A stretch of DNA of 24,105 nt from SVQP01 sp045658965 (GTDB taxonomy: Bacteria; Bacillota; Clostridia; Oscillospirales; CAG-272): positions 1 through 24,105 of the forward strand of contig JAZOVZ010000044.1 of the NCBI GenBank assembly GCA_045658965.1. The letters are read 5' to 3'. Under the pieces are notes generated by a model. That model was not told the origin of the DNA. It did no database searches and saw only the letters and a list, made by a program, of their open reading frames with translations. Position numbers and translations under genes: made by a program. Each line of letters opens with the position of its first letter. Position 1 is the stretch's first letter. This document shows, in pieces, positions 7,199 to 14,517 of this stretch.

Positions 7199-7896
7199 CT
7201 GAACACCTCCCTGAAAAGCTCATCAAGGCTCTTGCCGTGCGCCTCGCGCGCCTCGTCGGCATTGCCCGACATGGCGATCTTGCCGGCGTCCACAAAGGCG
7301 AAGTCGTCAAGCACGCCCTCCACGTCTGCGATCAGGTGCGTGGTAATGATGACCGATGCCTCGGGGTTGTAGTTGCCTATGATGGTTTTGAGAATATAAT
7401 CGCGTGCCGCGGGGTCAACGCCGCCGATCGGCTCGTCCAGTAAGTACAGCTTGGCGCGGCGTGCCATGACAAGCACGAGCTGGACTTTTTCCTTAGTGCC
7501 CTTGGAGAGCGTACGCATGCGGGCTTTCGGATCAATGGAAAGATCCTTTAACATGACCTCGCAAAGCGAGCGGTCAAAATCTGTGTAAAAATCTTCAAAA
7601 TAGTCCATCATGGCGTTGACCGTCATGGCAGACGAGAAATAGGGTCTTTCGGGCAAGAACGAGATCAGCGCGTTGCTTTGCTCGCTTCTTTGCTCGCCGC
7701 AGACTATGATCTTGCCGCTGTTGGGGGTCAGAAGACCCGAGACCAGCTTGAGCAGGGTAGACTTGCCGCAGCCGTTGGGGCCGAGAAGCCCCACGATCCT
7801 GCCGGGCTCGACCGTAAAGTCCAGCTCATCCAGCACGGGGACGTTCTTTTTATAGCTTTTGCAAAGCTTTTCGCATACTAAAATAGGTTGGCTCAT
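7180..7896 (-). CDS. ABC transporter ATP-binding protein (YtrB-like)
   Basis: A 238-residue ABC ATPase that would power the adjacent permease. Walker A is GPNGCGKST (39-47), the signature is LSKGTKEK (130-137, a variant of LSGGQ found in this subgroup), Walker B is LYLLDEP (150-156), and the switch histidine is H187 (TTHLIADVEG). The Q-loop region reads ISFLPERPYF, with PE where many ABC proteins carry Q; this is also common in YtrB-like exporters. Its ATG overlaps the GntR stop as ATGA, and its end overlaps the permease by 19 bases, a tight regulator-ATPase-permease operon. The ATPase call is certain; the substrate is not. Confidence 0.94.
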   Translation of the reverse strand: MSQPILVCEKLCKSYKKNVPVLDELDFTVEPGRIVGLLGPNGCGKSTLLKLVSGLLTPNSGKIIVCGEQRSEQSNALISFLPERPYFSSAMTVNAMMDYFEDFYTDFDRSLCEVMLKDLSIDPKARMRTLSKGTKEKVQLVLVMARRAKLYLLDEPIGGVDPAARDYILKTIIGNYNPEASVIITTHLIADVEGVLDDFAFVDAGKIAMSGNADEAREAHGKSLDELFREVFRCSRNA

Positions 7897-8258
7897 GCGT
7901 CATTTTCCTCGCTTTCCTCTAAGAATTGCATGAATTGCTGCTTGGTAATGCCAAGCTTTACGGCTTGCTCTCTTGCGCTTTTCAGATATTCGGTCTGCAA
8001 GAGCAGCCGCACGTGTGAAATGACGGCATCGTCCTCGGTGACAAATCTGCCGCGCGTGCCGTGGCTGATCAGCAGCCCGTCCTGCTCCAGCAGCGTCAGC
8101 ACCCTTTGCATGGTGTTGGGGTTGACCGACTCCTCGTAAGCCAAGGCGCGTACGGTGGGGAATTGGCTGCCGGGCGGATACTTGCCGCCAATGATGTCCA
8201 GGCGGTATTTGTGCAGCAGCTGCAGCGATACCGATGCCTGTGGGGTGAGCATTGTCAC
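7893..8258 (-). CDS. GntR family regulator, YtrA subfamily
   Basis: A 121-residue repressor-type protein. An N-terminal winged helix (about residues 10-78) carries the GntR signature: GGKYPPGSQFPTVRALA, then VNPNTMQRVLTLLEQDGLL and GRFVT. Only a short helical tail of about 45 residues follows, which is the mark of the YtrA subfamily that controls ABC exporters. The likely start is GTG at 8258, because AAGGAAGGG ends 8 bases upstream; the internal ATG at 8252 is too far from it. The gene is first in its operon and should bind the 30-bp palindrome at 8285-8314 over its own -10 box, giving autoregulation. Confidence 0.93.
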   Translation of the reverse strand: MTMLTPQASVSLQLLHKYRLDIIGGKYPPGSQFPTVRALAYEESVNPNTMQRVLTLLEQDGLLISHGTRGRFVTEDDAVISHVRLLLQTEYLKSAREQAVKLGITKQQFMQFLEESEENDA

Positions 8259-8284
8259 GGTTGCATCCCTTCCTTTCTTGTTCG

Positions 8285-8334
8285 TTGTACTATTGTACTA
8301 ATACAATAATACAACAATTCTTGAAATTTGTCAA
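8285..8334 (-). promoter_or_regulatory. GntR-ABC operon promoter and palindromic operator
   Basis: On the minus strand TTGACA (8329-8334), a 17-base spacer and TATTAT (8306-8311) form a strong promoter. A 30-bp palindrome (8285-8314) covers the -10 and the start site. Its two 15-base halves match at 13 positions, and each half contains TTGTA twice. This is a good operator for the YtrA-type repressor encoded 27 bases downstream. Confidence 0.87.
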
Positions 8335-8442
8335 TAGGGTAGGACAAAAAATTTTCCTTTCACCTATATAGACGCATTTTTTGCCGAAAAGTTCTGCATT
8401 TTTTGAAAAAACTTTAATTTTTTTGAAAATCGGGAGACGAGA

Positions 8443-8568
8443 ATGAAATCCGCCTATGGCGGATGAAATCCACTTGCGCGGATGAAATCGCTGCGCGATG
8501 AAATTCTCCCAAGGCAAATACCTTGGGAGAATGAAATACCGTTGCCCCTATGCGGAGCAACGGTTTTT
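8443..8568. repeat. array of five hairpins separated by the tag ATGAAAT
   Basis: ATGAAAT occurs exactly at 8443, 8463, 8482, 8498 and 8531. Each copy is followed by a different short palindrome: CCGCC-tat-GGCGG (8450-8462); CCAC-ttgc-GCGG (8470-8481), which pairs fully only on the minus strand with a G-U wobble and a GCAA loop; CGC-tgc-GCG (8489-8497); a perfect 10-bp stem TCTCCCAAGG (8505-8514 with 8521-8530); and ACCGTTGC with GCAACGGT (8538-8564). The rest of the 270-base gap to the GntR promoter is AT-rich and holds no gene that I can see. Confidence 0.9.
8538..8568. terminator. terminal hairpin of the array, terminator-like
   Basis: The stem ACCGTTGC/GCAACGGT (8538-8545 with 8557-8564) is followed on the plus strand by T4, a classical intrinsic terminator shape. 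On the minus strand, the side needed by the gene ending at 8585, the T-run is interrupted (TATTTCATTC), so it is a weaker terminator there. No plus-strand gene ends here. Confidence 0.6.
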
Positions 8569-8584
8569 ATGCATGATCGAGAAA

Positions 8585-10045
8585 TCAATCCTTCTTTTTT
8601 GCGATCACAAGTGCACCGAGTGCGATGGCTGCAACGATTGCCGCGCCGCCCAACACGCTGCCGCAGCCGCCCTTTGCTTCGGGCTCGGTCTGCGCTTCGC
8701 TTTCGGGAGCGTTGGTTGCGGGAGCGTCGGTTGTGTCTTGGGTTTCGGGAGCATCGGTCTTAGCTTCGGTTTCATCCTCGGTTTCTGCAGCGGTGGAGTC
8801 CTCTGTGGGCTCGGTTTCGTCCCCCTTGTCGTTCTCCTGCTGATACTTATTAAGCTGTGCTGCCTGTGCGTCAAGTGCAGCCTGCGCATCCGCTGTCAGA
8901 GGAGCAGCATAAACGTAGTTATAGGTCATGGAGTCGCTGCCTGCGCCGCAAACGTACAGCGTGTCGTTTCTGACCTGCATACGGGTCACGCGGTCAGCAT
9001 CGGGCAATTCGATGGAAGCAACCTCTTCAAAGGATGCGTCGTCCAGCACCTTGACGGCGGAGCCGTCCTTCAAGCCTACAAGCAGGAACTTGCCAACGTG
9101 GGATACGCAGTAAGCAGTGGCAAACTCGATCGTCTTCTGGCAGGTAATGCCTGTGGGGTCGATCTTGATAATGCCGTTGCCGCCCTCGTTGAAGTCCACG
9201 CACAGCCACACCGTGCCGTCGGTATCCACAGCCATGTACTGACCTTCCTTTAAGGTCTTGCCGTCCATGTCAATGGTGCAGTCGGAGTCCTGAAAATCGA
9301 TCATGCCCTCCAGCGCCCAAGACGTGTTGAGCACGGGATTTGCGGGATCGGTCACGTCATAGCAGTACAGCACGTCGTGGTCGTAGTTGGACATGACGAA
9401 GCAAAGATACTTATCGCCAACCTTTGCAACCTCAACGCCGTTGACACCGATCTTGGTGCCTGCCTCGTCGCCGGGCTCAAGGTCGTTTTGGTAAACGGGA
9501 ATCTGTGCAACCTCGGTCAGCTTGCCGTTGTTTTCCTGCTTTGCAATGCCAAGCTCAAGGAAGTTGTAGTTTACGGAGTAAGCAAAGCCGACGTACACGT
9601 AGCCGCGGTCATCGGCAGCAATACCCTTGGCATAAGAGAAGGGTGAGCCGGGAAGTGCGTTTTCCTCGTTGTAGGTGTAGTACAGATCGGTGATCTTGCC
9701 CACCTGCATATCGAGTACCGTCACACCGCGGATGCCTGAGCCGCCGTTGAGCGCACCGATATAAGCGTAGCGACCGTCGGCAGACATGGAAAAGCCGCGG
9801 AAGTTGATGTAGGAGGCGATTGCGTAATCGTCTTCCAGCTCGGGGACCTCATTTTCCCACCACCAAGCCTCGTAATCAGGTGCAAGTTCGGAGTAGATGT
9901 ATTCACCGTCCTGCGCGATCAAGCCCTTGAGCTCGGCGTTTGCCCAAGTGTCGGCGGTGTAGTCCTCGTCAGCTGCCCATGCGGTCATGCTTAAGCAGCC
10001 AAGACAAAGGGAAGCGAACAAAACGAGCGTTAAGATGCGTTTCAT
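8585..10045 (-). CDS. secreted, C-terminally anchored beta-propeller-like protein
   Basis: A 486-residue surface protein. It has a signal peptide (MKRILTLVLFASLCLGCLSM..., likely cut after AWA at residue 24). A large domain follows (about 60-400) with repeated blade-like strands such as GRYAYIGALNGG, GYVYVGFAYSVN, KYLCFVMSNYDHDVLYCYDV and GTVWLCVDFNEGG, suggesting a beta-propeller. A low-complexity linker rich in T, E, D, A and P spans about 408-457. The C-terminus (458-486) is KGGCGSVLGG, a hydrophobic helix and KKKD, a tail seen in many surface proteins of gut Clostridia. There is no LPXTG. AGGAGAAC precedes the ATG. It has its own perfect promoter and stands alone. A substrate or binding partner cannot be named. 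Confidence 0.83.
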   Translation of the reverse strand: MKRILTLVLFASLCLGCLSMTAWAADEDYTADTWANAELKGLIAQDGEYIYSELAPDYEAWWWENEVPELEDDYAIASYINFRGFSMSADGRYAYIGALNGGSGIRGVTVLDMQVGKITDLYYTYNEENALPGSPFSYAKGIAADDRGYVYVGFAYSVNYNFLELGIAKQENNGKLTEVAQIPVYQNDLEPGDEAGTKIGVNGVEVAKVGDKYLCFVMSNYDHDVLYCYDVTDPANPVLNTSWALEGMIDFQDSDCTIDMDGKTLKEGQYMAVDTDGTVWLCVDFNEGGNGIIKIDPTGITCQKTIEFATAYCVSHVGKFLLVGLKDGSAVKVLDDASFEEVASIELPDADRVTRMQVRNDTLYVCGAGSDSMTYNYVYAAPLTADAQAALDAQAAQLNKYQQENDKGDETEPTEDSTAAETEDETEAKTDAPETQDTTDAPATNAPESEAQTEPEAKGGCGSVLGGAAIVAAIALGALVIAKKKD

Positions 10046-10100
10046 AGTGATGTTCTCCTTTTGTTTGATATATTGTAGAAAATGCTGTTTCTATACTTGC

Positions 10101-10129
10101 ATTATACGCCCAATTAGAGCGCTTGTCAA
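10101..10129 (-). promoter_or_regulatory. perfect sigma-A promoter of the propeller gene
   Basis: On the minus strand TTGACA (10124-10129), a 17-base spacer and TATAAT (10101-10106), both boxes at consensus, lie 55 bases before the ATG at 10045. I see no operator-like repeat, so expression may be high and constitutive. Confidence 0.9.
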
Positions 10130-10203
10130 GGGAAAATGTGAAAAATGGTAACAAAATGCGCAAAAATGTATCTGATATTTGTGCAATGTTACAGGTGTCG
10201 CCA

Positions 10204-10234
10204 TAAAAAACTCGCGCTGCCACAGGACAGCGCG
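10204..10234 (-). terminator. intrinsic terminator after the aminotransferase
   Basis: CGCGCTG (10213-10219) pairs with CAGCGCG (10228-10234) around an 8-base loop. On the minus strand it is followed shortly by T6 (10205-10210). It ends the PHP-MutS-Lrp-aminotransferase operon. Confidence 0.85.
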
Positions 10235-10247
10235 TGCGAAACTGCTT

Positions 10248-11420
10248 TTATTGGTTTTCCAAGGTCTTGACGAATTTTTCGATTTTTTCAAGCGCTTCGG
10301 TGATATGGCCCACGCTGTATGCGTAAGAAATACGGGCAAAGCCCTCACCGCATTCGCCAAAGGCGGTGCCGGGGACGATGGCGCATTTTTGCTCCAAGAG
10401 CAGCCGCTGGCAAAATTCCTCGCTGGAAAGCCCGAATTTGCCGATATAGGGGTAGATATAGAACGCGCCCTCGGGCTCAAAGCACTCAATGCCAAGCTTT
10501 GCAAGCCCTGCGTAGATATATCTGCGGCGGCGGTCGTATTCCTCTGCCATATATTCAATGTCATCGTCACCGTTGCGCAATGCCTCCTCGGCGGCAAACT
10601 GTGCCGTGGTGGGAGCGCACATAATGGCGTATTGGTGAATTTTGAGCATCTGCTTTGCCAAGGGGGCGGGGGCGCAGAGGTAGCCAAGTCGCCAGCCGGT
10701 CATGGCGTACGCCTTGGAAAAGCCGCTGACGATGACCGTGCGCTCCCACATACCCTCAAGCGTGGCAATGGAAACGTGCTTTTTGCCAAAGGTCAGCTCT
10801 GCGTAGATCTCGTCGGAAAGCACGGCAATATTGGTGCCGCGCAGCACCTTGGCAATCTCCTCAAGGTCATCTGCATCCATGATCGCGCCCGTGGGGTTGT
10901 TGGGGTAGGGGAGAACGAGTAGCTTGGTCTTATCCGTGATGGCTTCCTTTAACTGTTTGGCGGTCAGCTTGAATTTGTCCTCAAAGGTGGTGTTGATGAT
11001 GACGGGAACACCGCCCGACAAGCGCACGATGGGCTCATAGCATACAAACGAGGGCATGGGGATGATGACCTCGTCCCCGGGCTCTACAATGGCGCGGATG
11101 GCAATATCAATGGCTTCACTGCCGCCAACCGTGACCACTACCTCGTCGGCAGGGTTGTAGTGCAAGCCGAATCTGCGATCCAGATATTTGCCGATCTCTG
11201 TGCGCAGCGAAAGATTGCCGGCGTTGGAGGTGTAGTAGGTCTTGCCGCGCTCCAGGCTCTCAATGCCTGCTTCGCGGATATGCCAGGGCGTGACAAAGTC
11301 GGGCTGACCCACGGTCAGCGCGGTCACGTCGGTCATCTCTCCGACCAGATCGAAAAATTTACGGATCCCCGACGGCTTCAGCTCGCTGACCGTGCGGGAG
11401 AGTAATTGTTCGTAATTCAT
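10248..11420 (-). CDS. PLP-dependent class I/II aminotransferase
   Basis: A 390-residue fold-type I aminotransferase. It would transfer an amino group between an amino acid and a 2-oxo acid, using pyridoxal phosphate in the cytoplasm. Landmarks are GGSEAI (99-104, phosphate loop), NNPTG (N175 stacks near the cofactor), D203 and Y206 (LSDEIYAEL), the Schiff-base lysine K236 in SGFSKAYAMTGWRLGY, and the C-terminal substrate arginine in GFARISYAYS. The length is normal. The gene overlaps the Lrp/AsnC regulator gene by 4 bases (ATGA), a common pairing in Clostridia in which the regulator senses an amino acid. Substrate specificity (aspartate, aromatic or alanine) cannot be read by eye. Confidence 0.93.
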   Translation of the reverse strand: MNYEQLLSRTVSELKPSGIRKFFDLVGEMTDVTALTVGQPDFVTPWHIREAGIESLERGKTYYTSNAGNLSLRTEIGKYLDRRFGLHYNPADEVVVTVGGSEAIDIAIRAIVEPGDEVIIPMPSFVCYEPIVRLSGGVPVIINTTFEDKFKLTAKQLKEAITDKTKLLVLPYPNNPTGAIMDADDLEEIAKVLRGTNIAVLSDEIYAELTFGKKHVSIATLEGMWERTVIVSGFSKAYAMTGWRLGYLCAPAPLAKQMLKIHQYAIMCAPTTAQFAAEEALRNGDDDIEYMAEEYDRRRRYIYAGLAKLGIECFEPEGAFYIYPYIGKFGLSSEEFCQRLLLEQKCAIVPGTAFGECGEGFARISYAYSVGHITEALEKIEKFVKTLENQ

Positions 11421-11896
11421 AAATTGCCAAAGCCTCTCTCGTCCACCTGCTCTGCACCGTAGATCACGCCCTTGTCCTTGTACTTGCGCAGCACGAAGTG
11501 GGTGGCGGTGGAAATGACGTATTCAATGGGCGCAAGCTTTTGCGCTACGAAGTAAGCGACCTCCTTCATGGTCTTGCCCTCGATGACAAGGCAAAGATCG
11601 TAGCCGCCCGACATCAGATACAGGCTCTGTACCTCGGGGTAGTTGTAGATCTTTTCTGCCACGCGGTCAAAGCCGCGGTCACGCTGGGGTGTCATTTTGA
11701 CCTCAATGAGTGCGGTGACGTACTCGCGGTCGGTCTTGTCCCAGTCGATCATTGCTTTATATCCGAGAATGACGCCGTCTGCTTCATATTTCTTGATCAG
11801 ATCCTTGATCTCGCCCGTCTCCTTGCCCATCATAATGGCAAGCTGCTCGGGGGTCAGAGTGGCGTTATCTTCCAATGCCTTCAGAATCTTATCCAT
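11417..11896 (-). CDS. Lrp/AsnC family transcriptional regulator
   Basis: A 159-residue regulator. An N-terminal helix-turn-helix (about 1-60, including LTPEQLAIMMGKETGEIKDLIKKYEADGVI) is followed by a ligand-binding alpha/beta RAM domain (about 70-150, including VTALIEVKMTPQRDRGFDRVAEKIYNYPEVQSLYLMSGGYDL). The sequence VQSLYLMSGGYDLCLVIEGK is the usual core of the effector-binding sheet. AGGAG lies 9 bases before the ATG. It is placed 16 bases after the MutS-like gene and overlaps the aminotransferase, so it may sense an amino acid handled by that enzyme. Its DNA site is not evident in the window. Confidence 0.92.
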   Translation of the reverse strand: MDKILKALEDNATLTPEQLAIMMGKETGEIKDLIKKYEADGVILGYKAMIDWDKTDREYVTALIEVKMTPQRDRGFDRVAEKIYNYPEVQSLYLMSGGYDLCLVIEGKTMKEVAYFVAQKLAPIEYVISTATHFVLRKYKDKGVIYGAEQVDERGFGNL

Positions 11897-11912
11897 GGTA
11901 ATTCTCCTTATA

Positions 11913-13526
11913 TTAGCGGTTAATTTTCTCTAAAATGCTGTCAAAGGTCAAGCCGTAACGCTTGGCAATGTCGCGTGCGTAGGACTTGCCGTCGGGCTTT
12001 GCGCGCACGATCTTGAACGAACGCTTGCCCTCGCCCTCAATACCGGCAACTAAGGTGTCAATGCGTGAGCCGCCTGCTGCAAGGGATTCTGCGTTGAGGC
12101 GGTCAATCTCGGCTGCCAGCTCGTGCAGGTGCGTCGAGAACAAGCAGCGGCAGCCAACGCGCGCAAGTCCTGCCAGCACCTCGGCTGCAATGTAGGATGC
12201 CTCGTAAGAGCCGGTGGAGGAGAGAGATTCGTCCAAGAGTACAAGCGAATCTGCACTGACACCGTCAAAGATCTCGCCCAGACGTGCGCATTCCTCGCCA
12301 AGTCGTCCCTTGTCAATGGTGTCGTCGGCACCGGTGGGGAAGTGGGTGTAGATGGCATCGCAGGGGCTGATTGCCGCGTGAGCCGCGGGCACGTACATAC
12401 CCAGCTGCATCATAACCTGCGCAAGTCCGATGGCGCAGGTGATGACCGATTTACCGCCGCGGTTGGGGCCGGTCAGCACCCAGATGGATACGCCGTCCTT
12501 GGTAAATTCCACGTCGTTGGGAACAACGGTTTCGTCCTTGGCGAGCTTGAGGGCGACGCAGGGGTTATACAGATCGGTTGCCACAAAGGTGCGCTCGGAC
12601 ATGGGACGGATCTCGGGGACGGAAAGGGTGCAGCCGCGCTCGGAAAGCGCCTTTTGCATAGCTGACGCCTTGGTCACGAATTCGATCTCGGGCATCAGAC
12701 CGAGCAGGAAATCCGCATTCTCCAGTACGTAGGTCTGCACGATCTTTTTCCAGGAGCGCAGCGAGTCGCTGTAAACGTCGTTGATGGCGGAATTGAACGC
12801 CAGCGACAGAGCCATTTTCTGGTTCTCGGATTGCTTTTTGCCAAAGGGCACGAGGTTTGCAATGCAGGTGTACTGGTCGTTCTTGAAGTTCAGGCGCAAA
12901 ATCTTGTCGATCACGTCGCCCGACTTGAAGGCTTCGGGGTTGATGGACAGCACGCCCGCGTGCACGGGGCGCAGCTGCGCGTCAAGATTGACACCGATGG
13001 TGACCGATTTGATATCGCGCACGCGCTTGGTCAGCTCGGCAAGGCGGGCGTTGAGCTCGCGGTAGTAGTCCGAGTCGGCAAGCTCTGCTATGCGGTCTGC
13101 CAGCGTGGTAAACGCCGCACCCTTGATATAGGGGCGCGCTTGGCTCAGCCCCGCATGAAGCAGCTCAATGCAGGAGATGTAAAGCTCGATCTCGGTCATG
13201 CTGGAAAGGTAATCGCTGGTGTCACCGCTGTCGCTCTCCAGGCGGCGCAGCTCCATGATGTCCGAGAGAATGGGCATCAGATCACTCAGCGTTTCGCCAA
13301 GCTGCGGACAGCGCATCATGTCGGCGAACATCTCACCGCGGTAGCGCATCACGGCGGGATCAATGGTAAAGTATTCCTCTACCTTGCTGTTCTTGAGATC
13401 AAACGCCTCCAAAAGTCCCAGCTCGGAAAGGGTGTAGGTATCAATATCGGGGCAGTATTTGCCGCTGAAATGGTCCTTTTGCGATTGCTCGCTCGGATAG
13501 AGCAGAGAAAAGAATGTCAGTTCCAT
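11913..13526 (-). CDS. MutS-related ATPase without mismatch-recognition domain
   Basis: A 537-residue protein whose C-terminal third is a MutS-type ABC ATPase: Walker A GPNRGGKS (353-360; MutS has GPNMAGKS), Walker B LVLLDES (428-434) and STHLHEL (464-470). The preceding helical part (about 60-300) resembles the MutS core/clamp. The N-terminal mismatch-binding domain with its Phe-x-Glu motif is absent, and no Smr nuclease domain follows, so it is neither canonical MutS1 nor MutS2. Members of this group are widespread in Clostridia but poorly characterised. GAGG lies 6 bases before the ATG. It sits between PHP and Lrp genes in one operon. A role in DNA repair is inference only. Confidence 0.85.
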   Translation of the reverse strand: MELTFFSLLYPSEQSQKDHFSGKYCPDIDTYTLSELGLLEAFDLKNSKVEEYFTIDPAVMRYRGEMFADMMRCPQLGETLSDLMPILSDIMELRRLESDSGDTSDYLSSMTEIELYISCIELLHAGLSQARPYIKGAAFTTLADRIAELADSDYYRELNARLAELTKRVRDIKSVTIGVNLDAQLRPVHAGVLSINPEAFKSGDVIDKILRLNFKNDQYTCIANLVPFGKKQSENQKMALSLAFNSAINDVYSDSLRSWKKIVQTYVLENADFLLGLMPEIEFVTKASAMQKALSERGCTLSVPEIRPMSERTFVATDLYNPCVALKLAKDETVVPNDVEFTKDGVSIWVLTGPNRGGKSVITCAIGLAQVMMQLGMYVPAAHAAISPCDAIYTHFPTGADDTIDKGRLGEECARLGEIFDGVSADSLVLLDESLSSTGSYEASYIAAEVLAGLARVGCRCLFSTHLHELAAEIDRLNAESLAAGGSRIDTLVAGIEGEGKRSFKIVRAKPDGKSYARDIAKRYGLTFDSILEKINR

Positions 13527-13538
13527 AATAACCTCGTT

Positions 13539-14357
13539 TTATAGTGTGATGGGCACGAAGAATTGCTTGCCCTCTTTGTAAGCAACAATCTTGTCAAAGC
13601 CGCAGTCGAGAAGCAGCTTGCAGCCGTCTGCAATACTGTTGCCTACGTTGCCCGGTGCGTGCGCGTCCGAGCCGATGGTGACAAGCTCACCGCCTACGTG
13701 CTTGTAAAGCTCGAGCACTTCACGGTCGGGCATGGCAAAGCCGTAGCCCTTCCAAAGCGTGGAAACGTTGACCTCAAGTGCTACGCCCTGCTTGCAAAGC
13801 AGCTCAAAGAGCTTGGTCAGACGGGGGATGTGCGGCTTGATATCAAACTGCTTGCCTGCCTCCGCCCAGTAGCGCGCGGGGTAGGTGACGTGCGCCAAGG
13901 TGTGTACACCGGGGAAGGCGACCGACGCGATCATAGCGTCAAGCAGCTTATCGTAAAGCATGTGATAATGCTGCTCGGACATGCGGTCGGTGCGCAGCAG
14001 ATAAAAATCGGGAATGTTGGGAATATTGTGCAAGGAGAGAATGACGAAATCGTAATCGTGCGCCTCTCTCATGGCAAGCGCCTCTTCGGGGTGCTCCATG
14101 GGCTGCCCCAGCTCAATGCCGCGCAGCAGCGTCAGCTTGTCCGCAAAAGCGTCGCGCGCAGCAGATATCTCGGCAAAGCTTGCAGCTTGGTCAAAATAGG
14201 GGTAAAGCCCCTGCACCTGCCCGTTGACCTCGCAATGGTCGGTCAGTGCCAGCACCCCAACGCCCGCATCCACGGCAGCTTGCGCCATGGCGTGTGCGGT
14301 CGCCTCGGGAAAGCCGTCAAAGGAATGGTGTGTATGAGTATGTAAATCACAAAGCAT
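13539..14357 (-). CDS. PHP-domain phosphoesterase (histidinol-phosphatase-like)
   Basis: A 272-residue metal-dependent phosphoesterase of the PHP superfamily. Metal ligands are visible: DLHTHTHHSFDG (H6, H8), ALTDHCE, the glutamate in LRGIELG, SLHNIP, AHVTYP and the final SDAHAPGN. The layout and length match HisK-type histidinol phosphatases, but no histidine genes are nearby, so the substrate is open. I chose MLCDLHTH at 14357 because GGAG lies 6 bases upstream. The ATG at 14369 overlaps the end of a TATAAT box and has no ribosome site, and the frame from 14447 would extend past the promoter. It is the first gene of the four-gene reverse operon. Confidence 0.88.
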   Translation of the reverse strand: MLCDLHTHTHHSFDGFPEATAHAMAQAAVDAGVGVLALTDHCEVNGQVQGLYPYFDQAASFAEISAARDAFADKLTLLRGIELGQPMEHPEEALAMREAHDYDFVILSLHNIPNIPDFYLLRTDRMSEQHYHMLYDKLLDAMIASVAFPGVHTLAHVTYPARYWAEAGKQFDIKPHIPRLTKLFELLCKQGVALEVNVSTLWKGYGFAMPDREVLELYKHVGGELVTIGSDAHAPGNVGNSIADGCKLLLDCGFDKIVAYKEGKQFFVPITL

Positions 14358-14369
14358 AAACTTCTCCAT

Positions 14370-14398
14370 ATTATATAGATAGTAATATGATATCACAA
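14370..14398 (-). promoter_or_regulatory. candidate promoter of the PHP operon
   Basis: TTGTGA (14393-14398), a 17-base spacer and TATAAT (14370-14375) on the minus strand. The predicted start at about 14363 would leave almost no leader and cut into the GGAG ribosome site, so the true start may lie upstream. It is back to back with the forward promoter at 14465-14493. Confidence 0.5.
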
Positions 14399-14464
14399 CT
14401 TTGATCGTTTGTATAGAGAAAAACGCAATATTTTCGGAAAAATTCACATTTTTGCCCCTAAAAC

Positions 14465-14493
14465 TTGCAAAAAAGCACGGATTGTGTTACAAT
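14465..14493 (+). promoter_or_regulatory. promoter of the uronate-isomerase-like gene
   Basis: TTGCAA (14465-14470), 17 bases and TACAAT (14488-14493). The GGGGGGAG ribosome site and ATG 14518 follow at 25 bases. A good sigma-A promoter, divergent from the PHP operon. Confidence 0.78.
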
Positions 14494-14517
14494 ATAGAAA
14501 ACGAAAGGGGGGAGCTT

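Noticed and set aside
8443..8568. CRISPR-like array
   Set aside because: The repeat is only 7 bases, the intervals are 9-27 bases and self-complementary, and no cas genes are present.
10046..10247. Possible riboswitch leader between the propeller and aminotransferase genes
   Set aside because: The interval is fully explained by a perfect promoter and a terminator; no further conserved structure is visible.
14358..14447. N-terminal extension of the PHP protein
   Set aside because: It would cross the AT-rich divergent promoter region. The metal-binding motif starts right after the ATG at 14357, which has a GGAG site.
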